Below, one piece after another: positions 42,985-53,672 of a stretch of 64,000 nt of DNA. Numbering within the stretch: the first letter of the stretch is position 1; every line of letters begins with the position of its first letter. Source of the DNA: Bathynomus jamesi (lineage: Eukaryota > Arthropoda > Malacostraca > Isopoda > Cirolanidae); contig JAJOZX010008806.1 in NCBI GenBank assembly GCA_023014485.1, forward strand, positions 30,001 through 94,000, in the 5' to 3' direction. The notes under the pieces are model-generated. The model was not told where the DNA came from. It saw only the letters and a program-made list of their open reading frames with translations, and did no database searches. The translations under genes were made by a program, and so were the position numbers.

Positions 42985-43360
42985 GAAAGTCATAGGAAGT
43001 TATTATTGGTTAAACTATTTTTAATCAATACTGATTTCTTAATATTGGTTAAACTATTTTTAACCAATAACCATCTTTTATTGTTGGTTAAACTATTTTT
43101 AATGAATAATAATTTTATTATTATTGGTTAAACTATTTTTAACCAATAATAATCTTTTATTATTGGTTAAACTATTTCTAACCAATAATAATCTTTTATT
43201 ATTGGTTAAACTTTTTTTAATCAATAATATTTTTTATTATTGGTTAAACTTTTTTTAATCAATAATATTTTTTATTATTGGTTAAACTATTTTAATCAAT
43301 AATAATTTTTTATTATTGGTTAAACTATTTTTAACCAATAATAACTTTTATTATTGGTTA
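42985..43360. repeat. About 40-bp AT-rich minisatellite (TTATTATTGGTTAAAC)
   Basis: Nine or so units of TTATTATTGGTTAAACTATT followed by TTTAACCAATAATAATC. The unit itself is nearly palindromic (TATTGGTTAAA against TTTAACCAATA), so each repeat can form a hairpin. Confidence 0.9.
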
Positions 43361-43367
43361 CATATAA

Positions 43368-43440
43368 GGTGAAGTGACTTTAAGCTCAACTTTCGTCAGA
43401 ATGAACAATTTGGGCGGAAGCATAAACCAAGGTTAACCGA
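43368..43440 (+). mobile_element. SINE 3' tail fragment
   Basis: AAGGTGAAGTGACTTTAAGC, then CGTCAGAATGAACAATTTGG and GCGGAAGC match the 3' part of the two-headed tRNA SINEs. The heads are missing. Confidence 0.7.
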
Positions 43441-43544
43441 GATTATAATTTACTTAAAATTTAAGTGATCTTTCATAAAAATATTAATTTTATATAAAAA
43501 ATGTCCATACTCAATTTTCTCAAAATTGAATATTAAAATAATAT

Positions 43545-44000
43545 TGATTATTTTCCTTGTGATATTTAAATTAAAATCATTATTTTCCTTGTGATATTTA
43601 AATTAAAATCATTATTTTCCTTGTGATATTTAAATAAAATCATTATTTTCCTTGTGATATTTATCAATTACATTAAAATAATTATTTTCCTTGTGATATT
43701 TATAAATTAAATTTAAAGTAATTATTTTCCTTGTGATTTTTATAAATTAAATTTAAAGTCATTATTTTCCTTGTGATATTTATCAATTACATTAAAATCA
43801 TTATTTCCCTTGTGATATTTATAAATTAATTTAAAGTCATTATTTTCCTTGTAATGTTTATCAATTAAATTTAAAATCATTATTTTCCTTGTGATATTTA
43901 TCAATTACATTAAAATCATTATTTTCCTTGTGGTGTTTATAAATTAAATTTAAAGTCATTATTTTCCTTGTGATATTTATCAACTAAATTTAAAGTCATT
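43545..44000. repeat. TTATTTTCCTTGTGATATTT minisatellite
   Basis: About eleven units of 34-43 bp, each with TTATTTTCCTTGTGATATTT followed by a variable AT-rich spacer. Confidence 0.92.
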
Positions 44001-44121
44001 CACTTTAATAGAAGTTACATTTAATATGAATTGGATTTAATATTAATGAGAATTGGTTTAATAGGATTTAATTTCGGTAGGAATTGATTTCAATGGGAAT
44101 TCTAATCATTTCTAATGAAAT

Positions 44122-44405
44122 GCGCCTCAGTGGTGTAGTGGTTAGCGTCGCTCACTACGAATCCATCGGCCCCAAGATCGAGATCCGGTGATGGCAGGCG
44201 GCGCGCAGCAAAACCACACAATTAAAAAAAAAATTGGTTCATAAATAAATGGGTACTCTGGGTAGCCTAGTGGTTAAGACGCTGGGCTGCTGGTGGGCCG
44301 TGGTTCGGATTCCACGTTAAAATGTAGGTCTAAGGTGCAGTGACAAGCTTGACCTTTGTCAGAATGAACAATTCGGACGGAAGCAAAATCAAGGTTAAGG
44401 GAATT
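44122..44405 (+). mobile_element. SINE with two tRNA-like heads, copy 2
   Basis: Head 1 begins GCGCCTCAGTGGTGTAGTGG and its B box is degraded (CAAGATCGAGATCCG). Head 2 contains GTAGCCTAGTGGTTAAGACG and GTGGTTCGGATTCCACG. The body ends ATGAACAATTCGGACGGAAG. Confidence 0.88.
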
Positions 44406-44635
44406 GCTTTAGAAATTACTTCTAATGGGAATTCGCTTCAGTTGGAGTCAGTATTAATTAATTAATTCTTTCATGCCTGAATTATTAAATTTTTATTTTA
44501 AAGTTTTTTCCTCTTCAGTCCAAAATAACCTCTAATATTCAGATAGTAAGGATCAAAATCGATTGTTAAGCTCATGTTGCCACAAGGCAACGGTCGGCGT
44601 TAAAGGGTTAAGGAGAGTGGACAGTAATAATAATG

Positions 44636-44836
44636 GGATCAAGTGAAGATAAGCACCCCCAGCCTTCTTTAATTAGCCTTATAAGGCTAACTAACGAAAA
44701 TATCACGACCTAACCTAACCAATCGTCAAGGGCGTACAGTTGACTTAACGATTGGTTAGGTTAGGTCGTGATATTTTCGTTAGTTAGCCTTATAAGGCTA
44801 ATTAAAGAAGGCTGGGGGCTTATCTTTACTTGATCC
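44636..44836. mobile_element. Foldback DNA transposon (GGATCACC family), copy 5
   Basis: Ends GGATCAAGTGAAGATAAGCA and inverse, flanked by the exact 8-bp repeat TAATAATG (44628-44635 and 44837-44844). The palindrome core is complete in both arms. The matching changes at both ends (GGATCAAGTG, with GATAAG for GATCAGG) show arms evolving together. Confidence 0.87.
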
Positions 44837-44867
44837 TAATAATGCTCAGCCGTTGTTTAAGTAAGCT

Positions 44868-45060
44868 TTATTCGTAACAACAAAGGTCACGCGATGGAGG
44901 GGACCTGTACGTGAGATTCGAATCATCTACGGGTCGCTATACATCATTTAGATATAGAAGACGGTTATCCATCCAAATAATTAACAAACCTAAAGTTGTT
45001 TAATTTCGCTGATTTGACTGGAAGCGGTGCTACGACGCGGTTACGACGGAGCCCGTGGAG
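44868..45060 (-). mobile_element. 5S-rRNA-derived SINE, copy 1 (diverged)
   Basis: The minus strand reads GTAGCACCGCTTCCAGTCAA, then ATCAGCGAAATTAAACAAC and TTTGGATGGATAACCGTC. It corresponds to the 5S box A and box C region seen clearly at 49551 and 62697. It is the most diverged copy. Confidence 0.7.
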
Positions 45061-45259
45061 AATGAATATCTGAAAGAACTACTGTAACTGAAGCTTGTTT
45101 AAATGGAAATAATTTTAATAGGTCTTTATGGTCTGAATTTTAAGAAAAGAAATTTTAAAATTATATTTTAGAAATAATAAAAAAAAAATTTTTTTACGCA
45201 AAACATGTAAAAATTGTAACAATAAATAAATGAATACTTGTTAAAAGCACTCTTTACTG

Positions 45260-46235
45260 TTTTAGCGAGTATTCGTCATAGGTCCATCATTCCTGTATAA
45301 AAACGCCTGTCTCTCACTTAGCTTATATTCCTTCCGGAATCGTGCAAAATCTGTTCTTCGACTCGCCAAAATTCCTTCATCAGGCGAAAATGTGATACCT
45401 TGACCAGTTCTAATTCTTCTCGTTCTTTCTAGTATCTAGACAAGAACCTCTCCAACAACTTTACTACTTCTTCTTTCCCACCTCTTTTTCCATTCGGATG
45501 GCTCAGTTGACGTCTCTTCTTCTCCAGATAAAGCTGAACTCTGCTCAAAGTTTCCTTTCCAACTTAATCATGGACAATTTCGGTGCTAGTCCTCCATCTC
45601 AAATCTCCTCTGACTTAATTATCTTTGAAATTAGAATCTCTTCTAAAAATCGTTTTTCTACCCTATATAAACTCGACTTTAGGAAGTCGTACTGTGCTGA
45701 TGTTGTCCCTCCTGTTGTTCTCAAGAACTGTGTTTCTATGCTAACACCATGTCAAGGCAAACTCTTTTGTCTGTGTTTTTCATCTGGTACTTTTCCTTCC
45801 TGCTGGAAGTACGCTCTCACTCAACCTGTTCCAAAGAAGGGTGATCACTCTCAACCTCAAACTATCGTCCAATTGCTTTGATTTCTTGCCTTTCTAAAGT
45901 TTTTTGATCTATCCTTAATAGGAAGAGTCTTAAACCCCTCTCTTCTCACAATCTCCTTTCAGATCGTCAGTATGGGTTCCGCAATGGACAATCTACTGGC
46001 GATCTTCTTACATATATCTCTGACTCTTGGTCATCTTCCTTTCAGCATTTCGGTGAAACTTTTGCTATTGCGTTAGACATATCAAAAGCTTCTGATAGAG
46101 TCTGGCACAAATCCTTAAATTTCGAAACTGCCCTCCTTCGGTTTCTATCCTTCTATCTGTCTCATCTGTGCATTCCTCTCTAATTTCCTTTCTGGCCGAT
46201 CTATAGCTGTAGTTGTAGATGTCCACTGTCTAAGA
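45260..46235 (+). pseudogene. LINE reverse transcriptase fragment (Jockey-superfamily-like)
   Basis: The frame 45498-45881 contains DVVPPVVLKNCVSMLTPCQG, FPSCWKYALTQPVPKKGDHS; after a frame change come NYRPIALISCLSKVF, RQYGFRNGQSTGDLLTYISD and ETFAIALDISKASDRVWHKS. These are the fingers and palm of a LINE polymerase (the first catalytic Asp lies in ALDIS). The sequence ends before the FADD box, where a Tc1 remnant begins. Upstream frames (from about 45260) carry the linker before the polymerase. The open frame at 45498 starts at an internal ATG and is not the true start. Confidence 0.82.
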
Positions 46236-46990
46236 TCGATGCCCATCTTTCTACTGAACGTCGTACATTGAGAAAGAATAGTCTGCATGGAAGAGTTGCA
46301 CGAAGAAAACCTCTGCTCCGAAAAGCACGCAAAGAAGTCCGTTTAAAGAACGCCCGAGATCATCAAAAATGATGGATTTGCATTCTGGAAAAAGTTCTCT
46401 GGACAGACGAGACCAAAAATGAATTATTGGGGAACGAGTAACGGTATGTTTGGCGAAGATCAAATACTGCATTCGAAGAAAAAACATCTTTCCTACGGTT
46501 AAACATGATCGTAGTTGTTTGCTTCTTTGTGGATGCTTTAGTGCTGGTCCTGGAAAGCTTATTTTCATCAATTGAATCTTGAATTCGAAGAAATATCAGG
46601 AAATTTTAGAAGAAAATATATTCCCTTTACTTCTGGAGTTACGAATAGGTCGTAGTTGGGTACTGCAACAGGGTAATGATCCAAAATATATAAAAGTAAG
46701 AGCACCATGAAATAGCTTCAAACAAAAGAATTTCACGCTTCTCGAATGACCCAGTCAAAACCCAGATCTCAATTTAATCGAGAATTATGGTTTGATTTGA
46801 AAAAAAAAAAATGTTCGCAACAGAAACCTTTCGAATCTGAACGAATTGCAACAATTTTCTTTAGAAGAATGAGCTAAAATGAGAGGTGTCGAAAACCATG
46901 TAGAAAAATACCCAAAAACGAATCATTGAAGTCATTCAAGCAAAAGGGTAAACACACAAAGCATTAAATAACTTTGTATGTAAATAAATG
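46225..46990 (+). pseudogene. Tc1-family transposase pseudogene
   Basis: Plus-strand frames in order give TLRKNSLHGRVARRKPLLRK, VLWTDETKNELLGNE, YVWRRSNTAFEEK, LQQGNDPKY and NPDLNLIENYG, with frame changes and stops between. WTDETK holds the first catalytic Asp and IEN the final Glu. In the middle motif the expected Asp (QQDND) reads Gly. The N-terminal paired-like DNA-binding domain is mostly missing and no terminal repeats are recognised. It is fused to the preceding LINE fragment without a visible junction sequence. Confidence 0.88.
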
Positions 46991-47785
46991 TACGAAAACT
47001 TTTGTATTTTAACATTTTTATTTCTCAAATTCTTTGATATTTTTTACATTATATTTACACTTTATGTACACTTTATTTATTACATTTTTCCAAACGAATG
47101 ATAAACTTTTGATAACTATCTTATCAAAAGATAAGAACGAATATAATTGAAATATTTCTCTGTACAAATTCTTATGAGTGCCACTGTACCTCCTATGGAG
47201 TATGTACCTTTAGGGCACTACTTTTGCCCTACGATGAATAAATTTCAAATAATTTGCACTTGAAAGGCTAAATTCATTTTATCACAGTAGTAAAAAATGG
47301 GTGTAAAAAGGTTACATTCTTAAACTAAGTCATTCTCAACTGCGACAAGCTCTTAAATCAGTACTCGCGCACGCCATTTTTTACATTTAACTAACTAGCA
47401 AAGTCCGTGGTATTTATTCGATGGTATGTGTTACCTGTAGTTATAAATTAAGCTAGTGAATATCTTATAGAATTCTAAATACCTCAGTTCAGGGAGTCTT
47501 TTAACACATTATGGAAGAGACAAAAGGTGGTAAATAATGATTGAGGAGGAATTGATAAGTCAAGAACCCTGATCGGTTACCAAAGTCGGGATACATTGGG
47601 ACACATCAACATTATGGACTTGCGCATTATTCCAATTTTGATAACCTGTAATGATGCCTAGGGAAGAAGGTTCGACATTAATAATCCGTTATGAGGACCA
47701 GAAACTGGCACAGTGCTCAGACCAACTAATGCAACCCATTGCTTTAAGTCCTGTATTATTATTATTGTTATTATTATTATTACCA
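46991..47785. other. Unannotated sequence
   Basis: No recognised gene. An ATT repeat lies at 47752-47785. Confidence 0.5.
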
Positions 47786-47789
47786 ACAT

Positions 47790-47880
47790 CATCGGGGTTC
47801 ATCGGAATCCCCGACCTCAGTGTCTTCACTTTGACTATAGGAAAACGGTGCTATCCACTGAGCTACGGATACTGGCAAAG
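47790..47880 (-). repeat. tRNA-like (SINE head) remnant
   Basis: The minus strand reads TATCCGTAGCTCAGTGGATA then GCACC, a good tRNA A box, and further on GGTCGGGGATTCCGATGAAC, a weak B box. The anticodon arm is not credible and no acceptor stem closes, so a tRNA-derived SINE head is more likely than a gene. Confidence 0.5.
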
Positions 47881-47929
47881 GTTCGATATCAGGTATGCAG
47901 CTCACCTGAAAAGTAGACCTTATATTATA

Positions 47930-48610
47930 TGATTATACTACACACCTCTCTACTTATTTAGTATCAAGTAAAAAGTTCTCATTTTATATGTAGGCCTATA
48001 AGTGATAATAACTGATTCACAAGGAGACAGTTACATACCATAGTTTTGATTAAACTTAAATGATCAAAAGATGCGGGTTTTTTTCATTTTTTTCTAACGA
48101 ATCTCGCTACTGTTGCTTCTCTCCCTCTTTTTACCCCATCAGATTTCCAACGACGTACGTATTGGGTCGTTGAAAGTCATAATTTTAGTTCCATTTTATA
48201 GTATCGACCTCCATCTATTATGTATTTTGTCAAGCGTTTCCTCGAGCGACGCTGCGCCAAGCAACATAAAGAATTCTAAAGGCAGACCCACATTTAAGTC
48301 TTTCACTCATAAATTTTGTAAGCAATAAACCCCTCAAACCTTTAAGAGCAAAGGCTCCAACACATAGTTTGGAAAGAAATTGTCTAATTTGAGTCTCTCA
48401 AGAGCGTCTCTTTTGTCCTTACTAGAAAATTTGAAATCCATTTTCTTTAATAAACTTCAAAGAAAATTGTATTTTGTGCGAAACTTTTTTAATTCTTTTT
48501 TTTTAAATTTGCAAATTTGGTCTAGAAATAAAACTATTTGTAGAGAATAATAAAATCTTTGCAATGTTAAATGTTGCAATCTTTCTTCAATAAGTTTATT
48601 ATATAGGACA
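47930..48610. other. Unannotated sequence
   Basis: Short frames at 48113-48328 have no recognisable motif. Confidence 0.45.
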
Positions 48611-48614
48611 TAGA

Positions 48615-48619
<5 letters not shown>

Positions 48620-48650
<31 letters not shown>
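48620..48650. repeat. (TA)n tract
   Basis: A TA run. Confidence 0.9.
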
Positions 48651-48653
<3 letters not shown>

Positions 48654-48764
48654 ATCAGGGATGACATTCAACGTTCATTTCTGTACTTATACCCATATAT
48701 CTTCATATATTTCTGACTATATCTATACCTGTATGCTATCCATGTGTGTATATATATATATATA

Positions 48765-49377
48765 GGGGCGGATTAACTGTACTTGGGGCCTGAGGCTAAT
48801 TTTATTTGGGGGGGGGGGCCTTTTCTACAGATTTTTATTAACCATACATGTACAGTACATAGTACATTTACACTAATTACATGCACGGTGCTTAGGCTAA
48901 TTGGGAACAAACATAAAAGAATCTTAACAAAGTATATTTTGCCGTTTGCTAAAACCAAACAGTATTAAACAAACTTTATTTTAGGCCTAGGGCCTATAAA
49001 ACGTAAAATAAAACATAGAATTTGTCAGTTTGAGTACTCTGTCATATTTAATCAAAAAAATTTACCTTTCTGAGCTTTCTGATTTGCGAAATTTCGAGTT
49101 GCAGTATATCATCGAAACTCCGTTCCAGCAAAATGTTACCCAGTGCCTGAATTTGGGTTTCATAGTGAGATAAAATTTTAGATTAACAAAAAATGAAGCT
49201 CGCAAAATAATGATCAAGAGTCACTGGCAATATCTGTGACATATTAACGTTAAAATAGTCCTCATTGAAATTAACACACAGTCACCCTCACTTAACTAGA
49301 TTCACTTTGATTAGGGCCCCCCCTTCAAACATAGGGCCTGAGGCTTCAGCCTCAATTGCCTCAATGATAATCCGCCA
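48765..49377. mobile_element. hAT-like element with GGGGCCTGAGGC ends
   Basis: The left end GGGGCGGATTAACTGTACTT and GGGGCCTGAGGCTAATTT is inverted at the right (GGGCCTGAGGCTTCAGCCTC, then TAATCCGCCACTG). CAGTGGCGGATTA is a plausible hAT terminus. The flanks are microsatellites, so no duplication can be read. The interior is non-coding. Confidence 0.65.
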
Positions 49378-49408
49378 CTGTGTGTATACATATATATATA
49401 TATATATG

Positions 49409-49775
49409 TTACAACTGAGAATGGTCTCCCTGAGAAATTTTTATGTCACACACAAACTGTGCAATACTGTGCATGGAACAAGGAACTCTTCTGGGAAAAT
49501 TAAATCTACCATAGAATTTAATTTTCCCAGAATAATAATAATTGGTTTTGTTTAACCTCCTTCGCAACATCGAAGGTCATATGACAGAGGGGACCTACAG
49601 CTTTAAGTAAGATCCGAACCACGAGTCGCTACATAGTCTGGACGCAGAGGACGGTCTCCCATCCAACTACTACCCGGAACCAATGTCGCTTAACTTCGCT
49701 GATCAACGGGAAGTGGCGTTACGATAGTGGCTAAGAAGAGTTCCTTGTGCCATGCACAGTCTGAGTGTAACATAT
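49409..49775 (-). repeat. Inverted repeat enclosing a 5S SINE
   Basis: GTGCATGGAACAAGGAACTC with TTCT at about 49471 is inverted at about 49734-49757, and both outer sides carry GTTACA(A/C)TGAG-like sequence. Between them lie a small perfect hairpin (GGGAAAATTAAAT against ATTTAATTTTCCC at 49494-49531) and the 5S-derived SINE. Confidence 0.75.
49551..49735 (-). mobile_element. 5S-rRNA-derived SINE, copy 2
   Basis: The minus strand gives GATCAGCGAAGTTAAGCGAC (5S box A), then GTAGTTGGATGGGAGACCGT (5S box C), and then a body with CGTGGTTCGGATCTTAC and CTGTAGGTC before ATGACCTTCGATGTTGCGAA. The 5S part stops after box C and lacks the 3' stem, so this is not a 5S gene. The body part is shared with the tRNA-headed SINEs. 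Confidence 0.85.
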
Positions 49776-49779
49776 ATAT

Positions 49780-50410
49780 ATATTATTTATTTATTGTTAC
49801 CGTGGCCATGATGTGGCCCTAAAGAGAAAAGGCGCCTCAACCAGGAACAATAAGACAAAATTACTATTCATTTTAATTACCCACAAATAACAATCAATTT
49901 GTCTTTGTTTTGAAAAAGAAATCTTAAAAAAATAAATATTACGAGTTTGTTTAACTATAAACTAATAAACCTAAGCACTTAAAAGAGTTAAGTGGCACAG
50001 ATGAAAAAACTTAACCAAAAAGATCGGCTGTAAGGGGGGGGGGGTTACAATTCAGTAAAACAGCCTTCAATTTCGGATGCCGTAAATGGAGCGGCTTGAG
50101 ATTGTTCAACCTGACCACCAGTGTAGGTAATTTAAACGGAATACTGCTCCCGACCTCGTATCCTCTTAATGAAATACAACTGCCTACAAAATTTTTAACA
50201 CCACTTGTACAAATTTAATTCTTTCAGACCACTTCCACAATTACTGAGCCTTCAGTAGTATTCCCCCCCCCCCAACAAAAAATCGTGCGGTGAATCAACG
50301 AAACGAAAATCTAAGCCCCTCTCACTGCAATCCAAGTATTCTCTAATAACACTCAACCGACCAACCAATAATTATCCTAGTGATCATCCATAATTCAGCC
50401 ATACACCCCC
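49780..50410. other. Unannotated sequence
   Basis: No gene is seen. Poly-G (50035-50044) and poly-C (50264-50273) runs are present. Confidence 0.5.
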
Positions 50411-50412
50411 TG

Positions 50413-50464
50413 TTACACTCGTGAGGAAAAGGCCTGCAGAGGCCTTTTCCTCAAGAGTGTAACT
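50413..50464. repeat. 52-bp palindrome
   Basis: GTTACACTCGTGAGGAAAAG with GCC, a TGCAGA loop, and the inverse ending AAGAGTGTAAC, with one mismatch. A small MITE or a foldback is possible. No duplication is obvious. Confidence 0.75.
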
Positions 50465-50603
50465 CACCTCCGTATTAGCAATTGCGTGTTATTCTACCTG
50501 CAACAAAAAAAAAAAAGATCCCAAAACAAGACATCAATTTGAACATTCGTTTTAGTTATAATGTATTATTTTCGTAAATTTAATTTAAAATAAATTTTCC
50601 TAT

Positions 50604-50634
50604 GAGACCGGACTTATGGAACACCCTGTAATAT

Positions 50635-50680
<46 letters not shown>
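50604..50680. repeat. MITE right end (ACACCCTGTA) and (TA)n tract
   Basis: GGACTTATGGAACACCCTGT resembles the right end of a CAGGGTG MITE whose left end I could not find, followed by TA repeats. Confidence 0.55.
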
Positions 50681-50681
<1 letters not shown>

Positions 50682-50689
50682 TTTCCACA

Positions 50690-51445
50690 TCAATCGTGGA
50701 ACGCAGTGCGTTCAGTTTTACTAAGTTAATAATTAAAATTAAAGTCTTCTAAAAAAAAATCATTTTTCTAATAAAGAAAAAAGCCTTGAACGAAAGTTTG
50801 GGCACTTTATGAAGCACACAAACTCTTCTAAAAACCTTGAAGGTAGAAACAGTAGTAATCATGGAGTAATTTAGGTTTGAAAGAGTATTCCATCATGATA
50901 GGTTTGCTAAAATCTATGGTTCGTTTCACGCTAGATAAACATACGTTGAAAACGAGTTAAATTTTTTATATGATCTGTGATGTGTCATGATTTGAGCTAC
51001 GATTGCTTCTGGTTTTCTATCATAATAAGCCCGGTTTGAAACGTCTACGAGACCGTTAGAAGTTATTTCTAACTAGATTTTGCGATGAATTCATTCATAA
51101 ATTTTTACCCTGGAAAAATTTTTCAATGAAACGTTGGTGTATGATTCCAATTTTAATAATATTTCGAGTATGAATTAATAATAATAATAATGATAATATT
51201 AATAACGGCTGGAAATAATGTAAAAATAGGTGGTCATAAAGATGCTTTTTATATTTCCGTACATATTATATTTTTTGACAGTTTATTTAGCCATAAAAAT
51301 ATGCGTAAGAATAATATAAAAAAGCGTGGTGTAATATTTTTTTATCTAATATTTATGATTGAACGCCAGAAGTATCATCCAAATTTAATAATAATGATAT
51401 TAATAAGTTTTAGGAATTAAACATTACTTTCTAAAGACAAGCATT
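50690..51445. other. Unannotated AT-rich sequence
   Basis: No recognised gene. The 76-codon frame at 51190-51420 is low-complexity and unsupported. Confidence 0.5.
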
Positions 51446-51448
51446 TAG

Positions 51449-51655
51449 AAAAGGGATGTCCAACCTTTATTTCATGAAAAGCCACATTTCAATTAATGAC
51501 CCACACCGAGGGTCAGTGTGGAAATTTTAGATAAAATTTTATTTTAAAATTAAATTTTTATTGAAATAAAATATGACATTAAATAATGAATTTTCAGTAT
51601 TTGCCAGTCGGGCCTGATACAAATCTTTGGCGGGCCTGACTCTGGCACGGGGACC
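51449..51655. mobile_element. Possible old hAT remnant
   Basis: GGGATGTCCAACCTTTATTT near the left and GCGGGCCTGACTCTGGCACG near the right recall the ends and GCGGGCC motif of Charlie-like hAT elements. Inverted repeats are poor, so this is tentative. Confidence 0.35.
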
Positions 51656-51663
51656 GTGCGATA

Positions 51664-51957
51664 TACACGGTGGTGTAGTGGTTAGCATCGCTGACTATGA
51701 ATCCATCGACCCCGGAATCGAGACCTGGTAACGGCAGGCGGCGCCCAGCAAAACCCAGCTGTTCGTCCTTCCACACGATAAAAAAAATTGGTCGGTAGAT
51801 AAATCGGTACCCTGGTTAGCCTAGTGGTCAAGACGCTGGGCTACTGATCGGGAGGTCGTGAGATCGAGTCCGGGCGAGGACTTTGTAATTTCTGACTGCC
51901 CGTGGTGGGGCGTGGTTCGAATTCCACGTTAAACTGTAGGTCTAAGGTGGAGTGATA
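51664..51957 (+). mobile_element. SINE with two tRNA-like heads, copy 3 (with extra insert)
   Basis: Head 1 (GGTGTAGTGGTTAGCATCGC) and head 2 (GGTTAGCCTAGTGGTCAAGA) are both present. Between the A and B boxes of head 2 there is an added block with a B-box-like AGATCGAGTCCGGG, absent in the other copies. The normal B box GTGGTTCGAATTCCACG follows. Confidence 0.88.
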
Positions 51958-51974
51958 TATGTGTATATATATAA

Positions 51975-52253
51975 CCTTTAGTTAGCTTCCGTCCGAATTG
52001 TTCATTCTGACGAAGGTCAAGCTTTTCACTCCACCTTAGACCTACAGTTTAACGTGGAATCCGAACCACCCCATCAGCAGCCCAGCGTCTTAACCACTAG
52101 GCCACCTAGGGTACCCATTTATCTACCAACCACTTTCTTTATTGTGTGGAAGGATGAACAGCTGGGTTTTGCTGCGCGCCGGCTGCCGTTGGGTCTCGAA
52201 CCCGGGGCCGATGGATTCGTAGTCAGCAACGCTAACCACTACACCACCGAGCA
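51975..52253 (-). mobile_element. SINE with two tRNA-like heads, copy 4
   Basis: A full-length copy on the minus strand, tail to tail with copy 3 and separated by a short TA-rich spacer. Both heads have intact A boxes; the first B box reads GGGTTCGAGACCC. A, B boxes and tail match copy 1 closely. Confidence 0.9.
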
Positions 52254-52284
52254 TAATAAAATTATGTTTAAAATATGATTTTAT

Positions 52285-53065
52285 TATGCTGTGTTTTGCT
52301 TTATAACAGATCCTATAGACTGCTACGTAAGTTACCTCCAAGATGCTCAGCTTCTCAAATGCTCGCTAACCGCATCGTTCCGAGCCTCCCTGAGGTGACA
52401 AGACGTACCCAATACAGTCTAATGCGAAGAATTAAAAACTCAGACAATCCACTTGTCCAAGCTATTCATCAGTCCTGCTTTTTGTCTTCCAAAGTCTAGA
52501 CTGTGAACCCCCTTGATACGAAAGTGTGTGTCTATAACTCCACTTAACTCCTCCTACATTAGCCATCCTATTACATGTACTTTTTACTTGTATGAAACTC
52601 ATTACTATTTTTTTAATTATTTCTCGTCTCCTTCCGTGTATTATTGTTATTTTTTTATTACCGTAGTCCATTTTTCTTTTTGTTTTTTTTTAAATTTAGT
52701 GTTTAGTTGGTTGTATTGTTGCTTACCTTGATGGATACTGTATTTTTTTAATTTTTTTTTTAAGGTTTTGGGGATCTGTCTCCCGCCAATCAACATCAAT
52801 TATTGTCATTATCTTTAACATAATGATTGTAGGCTTAGCGTTGGTTATTATTATTATTAATATTATTATTATTATTACTTGTTTCAGTAAGGGTCTTGTT
52901 TTTTATCTCCTTTAGTCCTATTTTTAGTTGGTTTGTACTTAAATGTATTATGGTTTGATTTATCTTATCGCTTATTACCTTCAAGAATATTGTACTGTTA
53001 TGAGACTTACAGTATATCCTACCAATAAAGCTTACAATTATCATCATCATTGTGGAGAATCTGGA
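52285..53065 (+). pseudogene. LINE 3' end, C-terminal polymerase fragment with ATC tail
   Basis: The protein block LLYNRSYRLLRKLPPRCSAS, EVTRRTQYSLMRRIKNSDNP is homologous to 42575-42808. A long untranslated region follows with ATT repeats (52846-52877) and an end CCAATAAAGCTTACAATTAT(CAT)n. The polymerase upstream is missing; the SINE pair lies directly before it. Confidence 0.75.
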
Positions 53066-53440
53066 GAATCGCGTCGCGGTCGCGGCAATGTGCGGGGCTC
53101 CCATTCGGTCAGTGTAAACTCACACGCGACTTGAGTCGTCATGACCCAAGTCGTGAGTCATGAGTCGCAAGACGATCCTGCGTGGTGCGGCCGGCCTAAG
53201 AATCTCCTATAACGTGCATACGGCTTTCAGACAAAGGCTATCTATATTGAAAATAAAGCTTAGCTAACCTTTGGTTTTCCTTTTCTTCTGTTTTGTGTTA
53301 TTGGAAACTAAGTCTGTTGAGACCACAAACAGTTTCCTAGGCTAACCATATGCACATACCACAGAATGCATAGTTTTGTAATTCATGGGAGGTCCACTCT
53401 CGTGCTATTAAATGCCATTTACATTCTACACTAAATATTT
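53066..53440. other. Unannotated sequence
   Basis: GACTTGAGTCGTCATGACCC with CAAGTCGTGAGTCATGAGTC (53128-53170) forms a loose inverted repeat. No gene is seen. Confidence 0.5.
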
Positions 53441-53441
53441 T

Positions 53442-53532
53442 TGTATACAGGAAGGAAGAAAGGGCCAAGGGCGAATGCCCGCAAAAATGCCACTCCCCCC
53501 CCCCCCCCTCCATAGAAGAAGAAGATAGCCAA
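53442..53532 (-). repeat. Dispersed GC-rich motif (family G), copy 3
   Basis: AGGAAGGAAGAAAGGGCCAA then GGGCGAATGCCCGCAAAAAT and a poly-C run, followed by AGAAGAAGATAGCCAAAATT. The same order, inverted, is at 57636-57725. Confidence 0.8.
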
Positions 53533-53672
53533 AATTCCAAGGTTTTCGAGATGCCTGAACACTGCGTTTGGAAGATTGGAGGTCATAGACGAGGGGAAAG
53601 ATGGACTGAAGAAGGTCGTTCCAGAGTTGACCGGTTGAGTAGATGAAAGATTGAAAATACCGATTAAATCTT

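Noticed and set aside
42985..44000. A CRISPR-like array of repeats and spacers
   Set aside because: The spacers between TTATTTTCCTTGTGATATTT units are themselves related AT-rich variants; this is a minisatellite.
49551..49735. A 5S rRNA gene
   Set aside because: Only boxes A to C are kept; the 5' and 3' stem is missing, and the sequence passes into a SINE body shared with other copies.
51664..52253. Functional tRNA genes
   Set aside because: A and B boxes are good, but anticodon and acceptor stems do not close and the units repeat as parts of a longer SINE.
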